Source: an uncultured Oscillospiraceae bacterium (GTDB lineage: Bacteria > Bacillota > Clostridia > Oscillospirales > Oscillospiraceae). From it: 53,752 bases of DNA. This document shows, piece after piece, positions 1-9,732 of this stretch. A program made the position numbers and the translations under genes. The stretch is taken from positions 1 through 53,752 of the forward strand of contig CAKTPQ010000008.1 in the NCBI GenBank assembly GCA_934591745.1, given 5' to 3'. The notes under the pieces are model-generated. The model saw only the letters and a program-made list of their open reading frames with translations. It had not been told where the DNA came from and made no database searches. Numbering within the stretch: the first letter of the stretch is position 1; every line of letters starts with the position of its first letter.

Positions 1-156
1 GATGCCATCTCCGAGATGGTCGGCTGGATCGCCCCCATCACCGTCTACCCCGGCGAGGACGAGCTGCTGGCGCTGGCCCAGGGCGCGCGGCGCGTACTGC
101 GCGGCGAGGAGCCGGCACTGGAGTACCGCCGTCCCCGTCCCGACGACAACAACTGA
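1..156 (+). CDS. buk: Butyrate kinase, C-terminal fragment
   Basis: Only the last 51 codons are in the window; the gene begins to the left. The frame ends at a TGA at 154-156. The residues [20 protein letters not shown] followed by [13 protein letters not shown] match the conserved C-terminus of butyrate kinases (acetate/propionate/butyrate kinase family), which end with a PGE-x-E-x-x-AL-x-x-GA-x-R-VL-x-GEE pattern. Family knowledge: the enzyme converts butyryl phosphate plus ADP to butyrate plus ATP, the last step of one butyrate route. A phosphotransbutyrylase gene would be expected upstream but is outside the window. A branched-chain fatty-acid kinase variant cannot be excluded from this fragment. 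Confidence 0.82.
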   Translation, partial: DAISEMVGWIAPITVYPGEDELLALAQGARRVLRGEEPALEYRRPRPDDNN

Positions 157-170
157 TCTATCCGCAGCTA

Positions 171-207
171 AAAAGACCGTCCGGCATACGCCGGACGGTC
201 TTTTTTT
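171..207. terminator. Intrinsic terminator after buk, probably bidirectional
   Basis: A perfect 15-bp stem (171-185 with 190-204) with the loop ATAC is followed by a run of seven T on the plus strand. It also has an A-run on its left side, so it can stop the leftward gene at 221-925. Its 34-nt core recurs almost unchanged at 1009-1042. Confidence 0.9.
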
Positions 208-220
208 ACTATGCTGACGC

Positions 221-925
221 TTACTGCTCCTGCGCGGGCTTCCCGCACTGGGAGCAAACGCCGTTTTCCAGTCTGCTGCCGCACTCACGACAGAACTGAG
301 CGGGACGGGCAGGCTCCTCCCAAACGGGCTGGGGCTGAATTGGGGGCTGCGGTTCTGGCTGGGGCTGGTACGGCGGCTGGGGCTGAATTGGGGGCTGTGG
401 TTCTGGCTGGGGCTGGTACGGCGGCTGGGGCTGAACCGGAGGCTGCGGCTGCGGCTCCTTGCGCTGGATAGCCTTTTTCAGCTCCTCCACATCGGGGGCG
501 GCAAACATATCTCCGCCGGCGCTGCCGGTCTCGTCCGCCAGCTTGCGGTTGATGGAGATGACATTCTTCACCAGCAGGATAGCCATCATCATCAGCTCAT
601 AGCTGAGGCGAACGGCGATGGGTCCCACGATGATGCACAGCAGGCCGGTACCGCCCATCCATCTGCTTGCGCCGGTCCAGTAATCCCTCTGGACGTTGAA
701 CAGCTGAAACACGCCGTAGAGAACGATGAAAGCCGTGGAGAAGATGTACAGCGCTTGCAGGATCTTTTCCACCACGAGGAATTTGAATGTGCATAAGTCG
801 TGCAGGAATTTGCCGAAGGCGTTCAGCTTCTCCCGGCGCTTTTCCGGTACAACGAAGATGAATGCCAGCACCGTTGCGGCAATGGCGAGAACCACCGCGA
901 TGATCAGGAAAATCAGTTGCTTCAT
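221..925 (-). CDS. Membrane protein with Pro/Gln repeat and C-terminal zinc ribbon
   Basis: The 234-residue protein has an N-terminal hydrophobic segment (about residues 4-26) and two further hydrophobic stretches (about 57-78 and 92-120), then a soluble tail. The tail holds a Pro/Gln-rich section built from a 16-residue unit (PYQPQPEPQPPIQPQP, two copies plus flanking partial units) and ends in a ribbon of the form CRECG-x8-CSQCG, expected to bind one zinc. I do not recognise a family for the membrane part. The ATG at 925 has a good ribosome site (AAAAGGAGATG). It is a single-gene unit with its own promoter (973-1001) and terminators on both sides. Function unknown; the Pro/Gln linker suggests the ribbon is held away from the membrane, which is inference. 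Confidence 0.8.
   Translation of the reverse strand: MKQLIFLIIAVVLAIAATVLAFIFVVPEKRREKLNAFGKFLHDLCTFKFLVVEKILQALYIFSTAFIVLYGVFQLFNVQRDYWTGASRWMGGTGLLCIIVGPIAVRLSYELMMMAILLVKNVISINRKLADETGSAGGDMFAAPDVEELKKAIQRKEPQPQPPVQPQPPYQPQPEPQPPIQPQPPYQPQPEPQPPIQPQPVWEEPARPAQFCRECGSRLENGVCSQCGKPAQEQ
327..435. repeat. 48-bp in-frame tandem repeat inside the Pro/Gln linker
   Basis: Two full 48-bp copies (327-374 and 375-422) and a 13-bp partial copy (423-435) differ at very few bases. 48 bp is 16 codons, so gain or loss of units lengthens or shortens the Pro/Gln linker of the 221-925 protein without breaking the frame. Confidence 0.85.
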
Positions 926-972
926 GGGAGCATCTCCTTTTCTATGTGTTCATTTTATGTGTGCGTATTTTC

Positions 973-1001
973 ATGATAACAATAGCTTCCACTGTTGTCA
1001 A
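973..1001 (-). promoter_or_regulatory. Sigma-A promoter of the 221-925 gene
   Basis: On the minus strand TTGACA (996-1001), a 17-bp spacer and TATCAT (973-978), the -10 preceded by TG one base away (extended -10). It lies about 50 bp before the ATG at 925. Confidence 0.75.
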
Positions 1002-1007
1002 CACAAG

Positions 1008-1042
1008 AAAAAGGCCGTCCGGCATACGCCGGATGGCCTTTT
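1008..1042. terminator. Terminator at the end of the heat-shock operon
   Basis: A 15-bp stem (1009-1023 with 1028-1042, loop ATAC, one G-T pair) followed on the minus strand by a T-rich tract. It ends the leftward transcript that starts at hrcA. It is a near copy of the terminator at 171-204 (31 of 34 bases the same). Confidence 0.85.
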
Positions 1043-1049
1043 ATTCGAT

Positions 1050-2054
1050 TCAGCCTCCGATGACATAGCTGCCGGAGGCTGGGGCTTCCGCCGCCGTCAC
1101 CACCAGGCGAGTCTCCGGGTCGTAACCGTCGGGCAGCTGACGGCGCACCGCCGCCGCGTCCTCCCCTGCGGGGAGGTAGATACGGTCGAACAGCTCCGCC
1201 AGCCGGGGCACCGTCAGGGTGTTGTCCCCGCTGCCCCGCAGCGTCACCGACAGGGCCACGCCCTCCGGCAGGCTGCTGCGCAGACTCTGGGCAAAATCCG
1301 CCAGGATCTGGGCGTGGTCGCTGCCGCCGTTGGCGATGGCGTCCAGCTCACCCTCCGCCGGGTAGCAGAACCAGTCCAGCAGGATCTCGTCAAAGCCCAG
1401 CGCCGCGCACTCGTTCACCAGCGAGGTGATGTAGCTGAGCACCGCGGGATCCGTGGGATCCAGCCACGCGCCGCCGTTGGCGTCATACCAGATGCTGTCG
1501 TCCGCCCGCACCAGCGCCGTTTCCGGCAGGCCTCGGGCATAAGCGGAGTCGGCGAAGCAGCAGATGCGCGCCACCGTATAGCGGTCGCTGGCCAGCAGCT
1601 GTTTCAGGCAGTCCAGCGGGCGGCCCCGCTCCACCACCACGTTCTGCGGCACCTGCACCTGCGTGTCGTAGGTGATGCCGCCGTTCTCGCGCTTCACGGC
1701 CAGCACCATATCCTCCGGCGCCAGCGTGTTCATGATATAGTCCGCGCCCCACCACAGGCAGTCGTCGGGCAGGCGCGCAGCATGGAGGGCCGTCACCGGC
1801 GTCAGCTTGCTCTCCGGCTCCAGACGGTCGATGTCCACATCGTCCACCGGCGGCTTGTCGGTCTGCTCCTGCGGCTCATCGCGGCGGCCCCAGGGCAGCT
1901 CCAGATGCACCTGCCCGGCCTCGTCGTAGACCAGATAGTTCTGCACCACCAGATAGCCGATGGCGCCCAGCAGGATCAGCACCAGCGCCACGATCAGCAC
2001 GATCCGCCCGGCGGACACACGGCCCCGGTAGCTGTTGTAGCCTTTCGTTGCCAT
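1050..2054 (-). CDS. Membrane-anchored putative glycoside hydrolase (DUF4015 type)
   Basis: 334 residues. A basic N-terminus is followed by one membrane segment (about residues 17-40), so the rest is expected outside the cell. A spacer rich in D/E/P leads to a barrel-like domain with KRENGGITYDTQ, WLDPTDPAVLSYI and GFDEILLDWFCYP, the pattern I associate with the DUF4015 family of putative glycosidases; the D and E residues in the last motif are candidate catalytic residues by analogy. The family has no firmly known substrate to me. It is the last gene of the hrcA operon, 11 bp after rpiB, and is followed directly by the terminator at 1008-1042. Confidence 0.7.
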   Translation of the reverse strand: MATKGYNSYRGRVSAGRIVLIVALVLILLGAIGYLVVQNYLVYDEAGQVHLELPWGRRDEPQEQTDKPPVDDVDIDRLEPESKLTPVTALHAARLPDDCLWWGADYIMNTLAPEDMVLAVKRENGGITYDTQVQVPQNVVVERGRPLDCLKQLLASDRYTVARICCFADSAYARGLPETALVRADDSIWYDANGGAWLDPTDPAVLSYITSLVNECAALGFDEILLDWFCYPAEGELDAIANGGSDHAQILADFAQSLRSSLPEGVALSVTLRGSGDNTLTVPRLAELFDRIYLPAGEDAAAVRRQLPDGYDPETRLVVTAAEAPASGSYVIGG

Positions 2055-2065
2055 AGGCGTCTCCC

Positions 2066-2503
2066 TCAGGGCTGGATGCCGTCCACCAGCGCCACGCGGC
2101 GGGCATGACGTCCGCCCTCGAACTCCGTGGACAGGAAGATCTCCACCATACGCTTGGCCAGATTGGGGCCGGTGATGCCAGCGCCCAGCGCCAGCACGTT
2201 GGCGTCGTTATGGCGGCGGGTCATCTCCGCCTGCAGGCAGTCGGTACACAGGGCGCAGCGCACGCCGCCCACCTTGTTGGCGGCCATGGACACGCCGATG
2301 CCGGTGGTGCAGATGACGATGCCTTTTTCACACTCCCCGGCGGCCACGGCCCGCGCCACCTTTTCCGCGTAAACGGGGTAGTCCACGCTCTCCGTGGAGA
2401 AGCAGCCTACATCCTCAAAGTCGATGTCGTGCTCCTCCAGCCAGATCAGAATGTCCTGCTTCAGCAGGTAGCCGCCGTGGTCGCAGCCGATGGCAATTTT
2501 CAT
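2066..2503 (-). CDS. rpiB: Ribose-5-phosphate isomerase B
   Basis: 145 residues, the usual RpiB length. The N-terminus MKIAIGCDHGG and the anion-hole/catalytic segment ICTTGIGVSMAANK are typical; most RpiB have CGTGIG, here CTTGIG, with the catalytic cysteine kept. RHNDANVLALG is also conserved. Family knowledge: it interconverts ribose 5-phosphate and ribulose 5-phosphate in the pentose phosphate pathway; some relatives (allose, galactose 6-phosphate isomerases) look alike, so the exact sugar is not proven. The ribosome site AAGGAGAA sits before ATG 2503. It lies 21 bp after the PHP gene in the same operon. Confidence 0.88.
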   Translation of the reverse strand: MKIAIGCDHGGYLLKQDILIWLEEHDIDFEDVGCFSTESVDYPVYAEKVARAVAAGECEKGIVICTTGIGVSMAANKVGGVRCALCTDCLQAEMTRRHNDANVLALGAGITGPNLAKRMVEIFLSTEFEGGRHARRVALVDGIQP

Positions 2504-2524
2504 GGTCGTGTTCTCCTTTTTCTT

Positions 2525-3334
2525 TTATAGCCGGCGGAAAACGGGCTTTCCGCCCTCAAATGTGCAAAAATACCGGAATCCGCAGTCCCGCAGCAGCTGC
2601 TGCCGCTCCCGGATGGCGCAGCCCACCATGTCGCAGGAGTGGGCGTCGGAGCCGAGGGTGATGACCTCGCCGCCCATCTGCCGGTACAGCCGCAGGATGC
2701 CGGCGTCCGGCAGAGGGGTATTGCCCCGGTTGGTGTTGCACTCGATGCCCAGTCCCCTGGGGATGATGGTGCGGAAAATGTCCGCCATCTGCGCCATGTG
2801 GGCGTCGAAGGTCATGTGCTCGCCCAGATTCTCGTTCATGTACCGCAGCGGCAGGGTCAGGTGGCCCAGCACGCTGAACTTTCCCCATTCCGCCAGCTCC
2901 AGCACATCCTCCAGATAACTGTCGATAAGTGCATGATAATACGTTTCCGTATTTTTTTCAATGTAGTAAAAGTCAAAATAGCCGAATTTTTTTCCGGCCA
3001 TGTGGACAGATCCGATGACGAAGTCCAGCTTGGGCGCGTGGGACAGCAGGTGCTCCGCCCGGTCAAAGGCCATGTTGGCCTCGCCCAGCTCCGCGCCCAG
3101 CCGGATGGTCAGCCTGTCGCCGTACAGGCGCCGGGCCTCCTCCAGCTCACGGACCGATTTGTCCCAGTCAAAGTCCCACCGGGGCGCGTTGCTGCCCCAG
3201 TAGATGGTGTCCACATGGTCGGTGACGCAGATCTCGTCCAGCCCCCGGGCCAGAGCGGCCTCCGCCAGACGGGCGATGGTCTCCTTTCCGTCGGGGGAGC
3301 TGTCGGAATGGGTGTGATAATCAGCCAGATACAT
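2525..3334 (-). CDS. PHP-domain phosphatase, histidinol-phosphatase (HisK) type
   Basis: 269 residues covering one PHP domain. Metal-binding motifs are visible in order: DYHTHSDSS near the N-terminus, CVTDHVD (about residues 36-42), LGAELGE, IGSVH, and near the C-terminus ECNTN and LGSDAHS. This set fits the HisJ/HisK histidinol-phosphatase family, which removes phosphate from histidinol phosphate in histidine synthesis; no other his genes are nearby, so another phosphoester is possible. It lies 8 bp after dnaJ and 21 bp before rpiB in the heat-shock operon. Confidence 0.75.
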   Translation of the reverse strand: MYLADYHTHSDSSPDGKETIARLAEAALARGLDEICVTDHVDTIYWGSNAPRWDFDWDKSVRELEEARRLYGDRLTIRLGAELGEANMAFDRAEHLLSHAPKLDFVIGSVHMAGKKFGYFDFYYIEKNTETYYHALIDSYLEDVLELAEWGKFSVLGHLTLPLRYMNENLGEHMTFDAHMAQMADIFRTIIPRGLGIECNTNRGNTPLPDAGILRLYRQMGGEVITLGSDAHSCDMVGCAIRERQQLLRDCGFRYFCTFEGGKPVFRRL

Positions 3335-3342
3335 ACTGCACC

Positions 3343-4500
<1,158 letters not shown>

Positions 4501-4532
4501 CGCACTTCTCTCCACTCAAAGGGGTGATAACA

Positions 4533-4571
4533 CCACAACAAGGGACAGGTACCTCCTGCCCCTTATTGTGG
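4533..4571 (-). other. RNA hairpin between dnaK and dnaJ
   Basis: A 17-bp stem (4533-4549 with 4555-4571) and a 5-nt loop. Read as plus-strand RNA there would be two A-C mismatches; read as the dnaK-dnaJ mRNA both become G-U pairs and the stem is continuous. There is no T-run after it on the minus strand, so it looks like a processing, stabilising or partial attenuation element rather than a full terminator. Confidence 0.7.
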
Positions 4572-4583
4572 GATATATTTGCC

Positions 4584-6428
<1,845 letters not shown>

Positions 6429-6476
6429 AATGATTGCCTCCTGAAATGTTTATCTTAATTTTATTTATTCACAGAT

Positions 6477-6668
6477 TTAATAGGGACGGTCGGGCATGAT
6501 GATCGCCGCGATGATATACGCCAGCAGACCGCTGCCGCCCAGCAGACTGAACACCACCCAGCCCAGACGCACCAGCGTGGAGTCGATGTTGAAATACTCC
6601 GCGATGCCGCCGCAGACACCGGCGATCTTTTTGTCCGTATTGCTCTTGTACAGCTTCTTGCCTTCCAT
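6477..6668 (-). CDS. Small PspC-domain membrane protein
   Basis: 63 residues that are almost entirely a PspC domain: [19 protein letters not shown], then [15 protein letters not shown] and a hydrophobic segment ending IIMPDRPY. Family knowledge: PspC proteins are envelope-stress sensors at the inner membrane; short stand-alone versions are common in Bacillota with unclear roles. Its position between grpE (14 bp gap) and dnaK (48 bp gap) places it under CIRCE/HrcA control. No pspA is seen in the window. Confidence 0.88.
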   Translation of the reverse strand: MEGKKLYKSNTDKKIAGVCGGIAEYFNIDSTLVRLGWVVFSLLGGSGLLAYIIAAIIMPDRPY

Positions 6669-6682
6669 TTGTAAAGCTCCTT

Positions 6683-7252
6683 TCAGTTCGCCACTTTGAC
6701 CATGGCGAAACGCAGTACCTTGTCGCCCAGCATGAACCCCTTCTGGAACACCTCCACAATGGTGTTCTCGCCGGCGGCCTCGTCCTCTGTATGCATCACG
6801 GCGTTGTGCTTCTCCGGGTCAAAGGGCTGACCCAGCGCCGGGATCTCGGTGACGCCCATCTGGCCCAGCACGTCGATGAACTGCTTGCAGATCATTTCCA
6901 GCCCCTGCCGGTGGCCGTCGCCCTCCTCGAACTGCTGCACGCCGCGCTCCAGATTGTCCAGCACCGCCAGAAACGGCTTGATGGTGTCGGCCTTGGCCGT
7001 GCCGTAGACATTCTCCTTTTCCCGGGTAGTGCGCTTGCGGTAATTATCGTATTCCGCCGCCAGACGGAGGTATTTGTCATTGGCGTCCGCCAGCACCTTG
7101 GCCAGCTGCTCCATCTGCTCCATCTGGGACTTGGTGACGGTGAACGTCTCCTCCCGCGCCGCCTCCTCAGCGGGCGCGGCGGTCTGCTCCGCCGTCTCCT
7201 GCGCCGTTTCCTCAGCCGGCGCGGTCTGTTCCTTCTTATCCTTTTCGCTCAT
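6683..7252 (-). CDS. grpE: Nucleotide exchange factor GrpE
   Basis: 189 residues. The first 45 residues are Glu/Ala-rich and disordered, then a long helix with [20 protein letters not shown], the hallmark of GrpE, and a C-terminal beta domain ([18 protein letters not shown]). GrpE releases ADP from DnaK and can act as a heat sensor. Its ATG overlaps the last codons of hrcA (ATGA at 7249-7252), suggesting coupled translation. Confidence 0.96.
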   Translation of the reverse strand: MSEKDKKEQTAPAEETAQETAEQTAAPAEEAAREETFTVTKSQMEQMEQLAKVLADANDKYLRLAAEYDNYRKRTTREKENVYGTAKADTIKPFLAVLDNLERGVQQFEEGDGHRQGLEMICKQFIDVLGQMGVTEIPALGQPFDPEKHNAVMHTEDEAAGENTIVEVFQKGFMLGDKVLRFAMVKVAN

Positions 7253-8289
7253 TGTGTATCCTCCGGTAGCTGTTTTTTACCAAACATGCGGCTCAGGCTC
7301 TCGGCAAAGTAGCTGAGCCTTGCCGCCACGGCGGCGTAGTCCATACGGGTGGGGCCTACCACGCCCACAAGGCCCCGCATGTTGTCGCCGATGTCATAGC
7401 TGGCGATGACCACGCTGCTCTCCTTCAGGGCGTCGTTGACGTTCTCCGGCCCGATGAGGATCTGCATGGGCGCGTCGCTCTGCGGCACCGGGAGATCCTC
7501 CTTATTGTCCACCATGAAGCTCATGAGGTCGTGGGCCTTGTCGATGTCCCGGAACTCCGGGAACTTCAGGAGCTGGCTGGCGCCGTTGGTGAACACCTGC
7601 TGGTGCTGGGATTCCTCCAGCAGCGTGCAGGCATATTCCGTCACGCGGTTCAAAAGCAGGAACCACTGGCCGGACACCTGCTCGGACAGGCTCATCAGCG
7701 TGGCATTCATCTTCTCCGGCCCCACGCCGGTGAAGTGGGTGTTCAGCAGGTGGCTCAACTGGGGCAGCGTGTCGGCATCCACCGGCAGCTCCAGCTGCAT
7801 CAGCTGGCTTTTGACCCGGCTGTCCGACAGCATCACCACGGCGATGAAGCTGCCCGCGTCCACGGAGATCAGCTCGAACCGCTGCACGGTAGCGGCGGTG
7901 CGGTGATCGGCCACAGTGTAGGTGGGGTAGCCCACGAAGCTGGACACCATCTGTCCGGCCTGGCTGATGACCTGATCCACCTGCTTCATCTGGCCGGACA
8001 GGGCATCGTTGATCTTTGCCGTTTCCTCCGGCGACAGGGCCTTGCGCTCCATCAGCTCGTTGACGTACAGCCGGTAGCCCTTGGCCGACGGCACACGTCC
8101 CGCAGAGGTGTGGGGCTGCTCCAGATAGCCCATTTCCACCAGATCCGCCAGCTCGTTGCGGATGGTGGCGGAGCTGATCTTGCCGGGCATCTGTTCCACG
8201 ATGGCCTTGGAGCCAACCGGCTCGGCAGTGTTGATGTAGCTTTCCACCACGATCTTCAATATTTGCTTTTTGCGGTCTGTCAATTCCAT
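7249..8289 (-). CDS. hrcA: Heat-inducible repressor HrcA
   Basis: 346 residues. The N-terminal winged helix contains TDRKKQILKIVVESYINTAEPVGSK, written here in pieces: TDRKKQILK, then YINTAEPVGSK, and SSATIRNELADLVEMGYLEQP; GRVPSAKGYRLYV follows and the C-terminal dimer domain ends in VVGPTRMDYAAV. HrcA binds CIRCE and is kept active by GroE. GGAG lies before ATG 8289. It is the first gene of the operon and so represses itself through the CIRCE at 8302-8328. Confidence 0.97.
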   Translation of the reverse strand: MELTDRKKQILKIVVESYINTAEPVGSKAIVEQMPGKISSATIRNELADLVEMGYLEQPHTSAGRVPSAKGYRLYVNELMERKALSPEETAKINDALSGQMKQVDQVISQAGQMVSSFVGYPTYTVADHRTAATVQRFELISVDAGSFIAVVMLSDSRVKSQLMQLELPVDADTLPQLSHLLNTHFTGVGPEKMNATLMSLSEQVSGQWFLLLNRVTEYACTLLEESQHQQVFTNGASQLLKFPEFRDIDKAHDLMSFMVDNKEDLPVPQSDAPMQILIGPENVNDALKESSVVIASYDIGDNMRGLVGVVGPTRMDYAAVAARLSYFAESLSRMFGKKQLPEDTQ

Positions 8290-8301
8290 AGCTTTCTCCG
8301 T

Positions 8302-8328
8302 TTAGCACTCCTGCTTTTCGAGTGCTAA
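8302..8328. promoter_or_regulatory. CIRCE operator (HrcA binding site)
   Basis: A perfect match to the CIRCE consensus: TTAGCACTC (8302-8310), nine bases, GAGTGCTAA (8320-8328). It lies four bases downstream of the -10 element, where HrcA would block transcription of the whole eight-gene unit. Confidence 0.97.
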
Positions 8329-8332
8329 ACGC

Positions 8333-8361
8333 AGTTTACCACCCTCCCCATATAATGTCAA
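8333..8361 (-). promoter_or_regulatory. Sigma-A promoter of the hrcA operon
   Basis: On the minus strand TTGACA (8356-8361), a 17-bp spacer and TAAACT (8333-8338), immediately upstream of CIRCE. Confidence 0.92.
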
Positions 8362-8399
8362 TAGGGGCTATTTTAATTATTTGTGAACTCCTGACAGAA

Positions 8400-8426
8400 A
8401 AAAGCGCCCTGTCAAAGGGCGCTTTT
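8400..8426. terminator. Terminator of the AI-2E-type permease gene
   Basis: A stem of 8401-8409 with 8417-8425, extended by flanking A/T runs; on the minus strand it is followed by a T-rich tract. It separates the permease from the hrcA promoter. Confidence 0.85.
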
Positions 8427-8437
8427 GGATGTACGGT

Positions 8438-9583
8438 CTATCTGGTCAGTTCCTCCGGCGGCTTGGAGCGGATGTAGGTCTGCAGCAGCGTGTAGATAAC
8501 GGAGCACACCGGCACGCCCAGCAGCATGCCCAGCACGCCGAAGGCGCCGCCGCCGATGGTGACGGCCGCCAGCACCCACAGGCCCGGCAGGCCCACGGAC
8601 TTGCCCACCACCTTGGGGTAGATGAGGTTGCCCTCCACCTGCTGGAGGATCAGCAGGAAGATCAGAAACGTCAGAGCCTTGATGGGGCTTTGGAATACGA
8701 TGAGGAACGCGCCGGTGGCCGCGCCGATCCACGCGCCGAAAATGGGGATCAGCGACAGCGACGCAATGATCACCGACACCGGCAGGGCGTAGGGCAGGCG
8801 CAGGATCAGCATGCCCAGGCAGCACAGGGTGCCCAGGATGAACGCCTCTGTCACCTGGCCGGTGACGAAGCTGGAGAAGGCGTTGTTGGTAAGACTCAGC
8901 AGCGACAGCAGACGGTCGGCAGCCTTCCGGGGCAGGATGCGGTGCAGCAGCCGCTTGGACTGGGCGATGAGCGTCTCCTTCTGCGCCAGCAGGTACAGGG
9001 AGAACACCAGCGCCAAAAGGAAGTTCACCAGCGCCCCCACGATGGAGGTGGTGATGTTCAGGGTGGTATTCACCACGCTGTCGCCCTTCTCCTGCAGGAA
9101 GCTGGTAATGGTCTCCTTCACATTCTCCGCGTTGAGGGACAACTCCGGCAGGGTCACACCGTGCTCCGCCGCGAAATCACTGAGATTCGTCCACCACGCC
9201 TGGATCTGGGCCACATAGGTGGGGATGTTGGCCGCCATGGTGGCGCCCGCCTCCTCCAGCCGGGGGATGAGGATGAAGAAGATGGCGAAGATGATGCCCA
9301 GAAACAGCACCATGGTCAGCGTCAGGCAGACGGGCCGCTTCAGCTTACGGTTCCACGGGCTGTCCCACCTGGTCAGCGCCCGGTCCCACAGCCGCTCCAG
9401 CGCCGCCATCATCAGGTTCAGCACAAAGGCGATGCAGATGCCGATGAGCAGGGGGGACAGCAGGGAAAACAGACCGGAAAACACCCTTCCGATGGCTGAG
9501 ATGTTGTACAGGCCCCAGAACAGCAGCACCGCAAAGGCGATGAGCAGCAGGATGCGCTGCATTGTCTTTTTGTTCAGATCCAT
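8438..9583 (-). CDS. AI-2E family transporter (TqsA/PerM type permease)
   Basis: 381 residues with about eight hydrophobic segments: a pair at the N-terminus (about residues 8-70), one near 85-110, a central soluble stretch, then clusters at 200-230 and 250-360. The signatures PLLIGICIAFVLN and, near the C-terminus, GNLIYPKVVGKSVGLP and GVLGMLLGVPV are characteristic of the PF01594 family. Despite the name, members include exporters and Na+/H+ antiporters as well as the autoinducer-2 exporter TqsA, so the substrate is not known. It is transcribed alone, from a promoter at 9619-9647 divergent from the carboxypeptidase. Confidence 0.88.
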   Translation of the reverse strand: MDLNKKTMQRILLLIAFAVLLFWGLYNISAIGRVFSGLFSLLSPLLIGICIAFVLNLMMAALERLWDRALTRWDSPWNRKLKRPVCLTLTMVLFLGIIFAIFFILIPRLEEAGATMAANIPTYVAQIQAWWTNLSDFAAEHGVTLPELSLNAENVKETITSFLQEKGDSVVNTTLNITTSIVGALVNFLLALVFSLYLLAQKETLIAQSKRLLHRILPRKAADRLLSLLSLTNNAFSSFVTGQVTEAFILGTLCCLGMLILRLPYALPVSVIIASLSLIPIFGAWIGAATGAFLIVFQSPIKALTFLIFLLILQQVEGNLIYPKVVGKSVGLPGLWVLAAVTIGGGAFGVLGMLLGVPVCSVIYTLLQTYIRSKPPEELTR

Positions 9584-9618
9584 GGCGACCTCCGTCCTTT
9601 CCGACAGATACTGTACCT

Positions 9619-9647
9619 ATCTTACCATGTTTTCCGCCTGCCGTCTA
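9619..9647 (-). promoter_or_regulatory. Candidate promoter of the AI-2E-type permease
   Basis: Minus strand TAGACG (9642-9647), 17 bp, TAAGAT (9619-9624) with an upstream TG (extended -10). Confidence 0.55.
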
Positions 9648-9674
9648 TTAAAAATCTGTATACATTTTGCCCGC

Positions 9675-9703
9675 TTGTGTCTTTCGGCCGGGGATGGTAT
9701 AAT
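9675..9703 (+). promoter_or_regulatory. Sigma-A promoter of the M32 carboxypeptidase
   Basis: TTGTGT (9675-9680), 17 bp, TATAAT (9698-9703). The ribosome site AGGAGG (9720-9725) is seven bases before the ATG. Confidence 0.8.
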
Positions 9704-9732
9704 CATTTCAACTATAAACAGGAGGTACGAGC

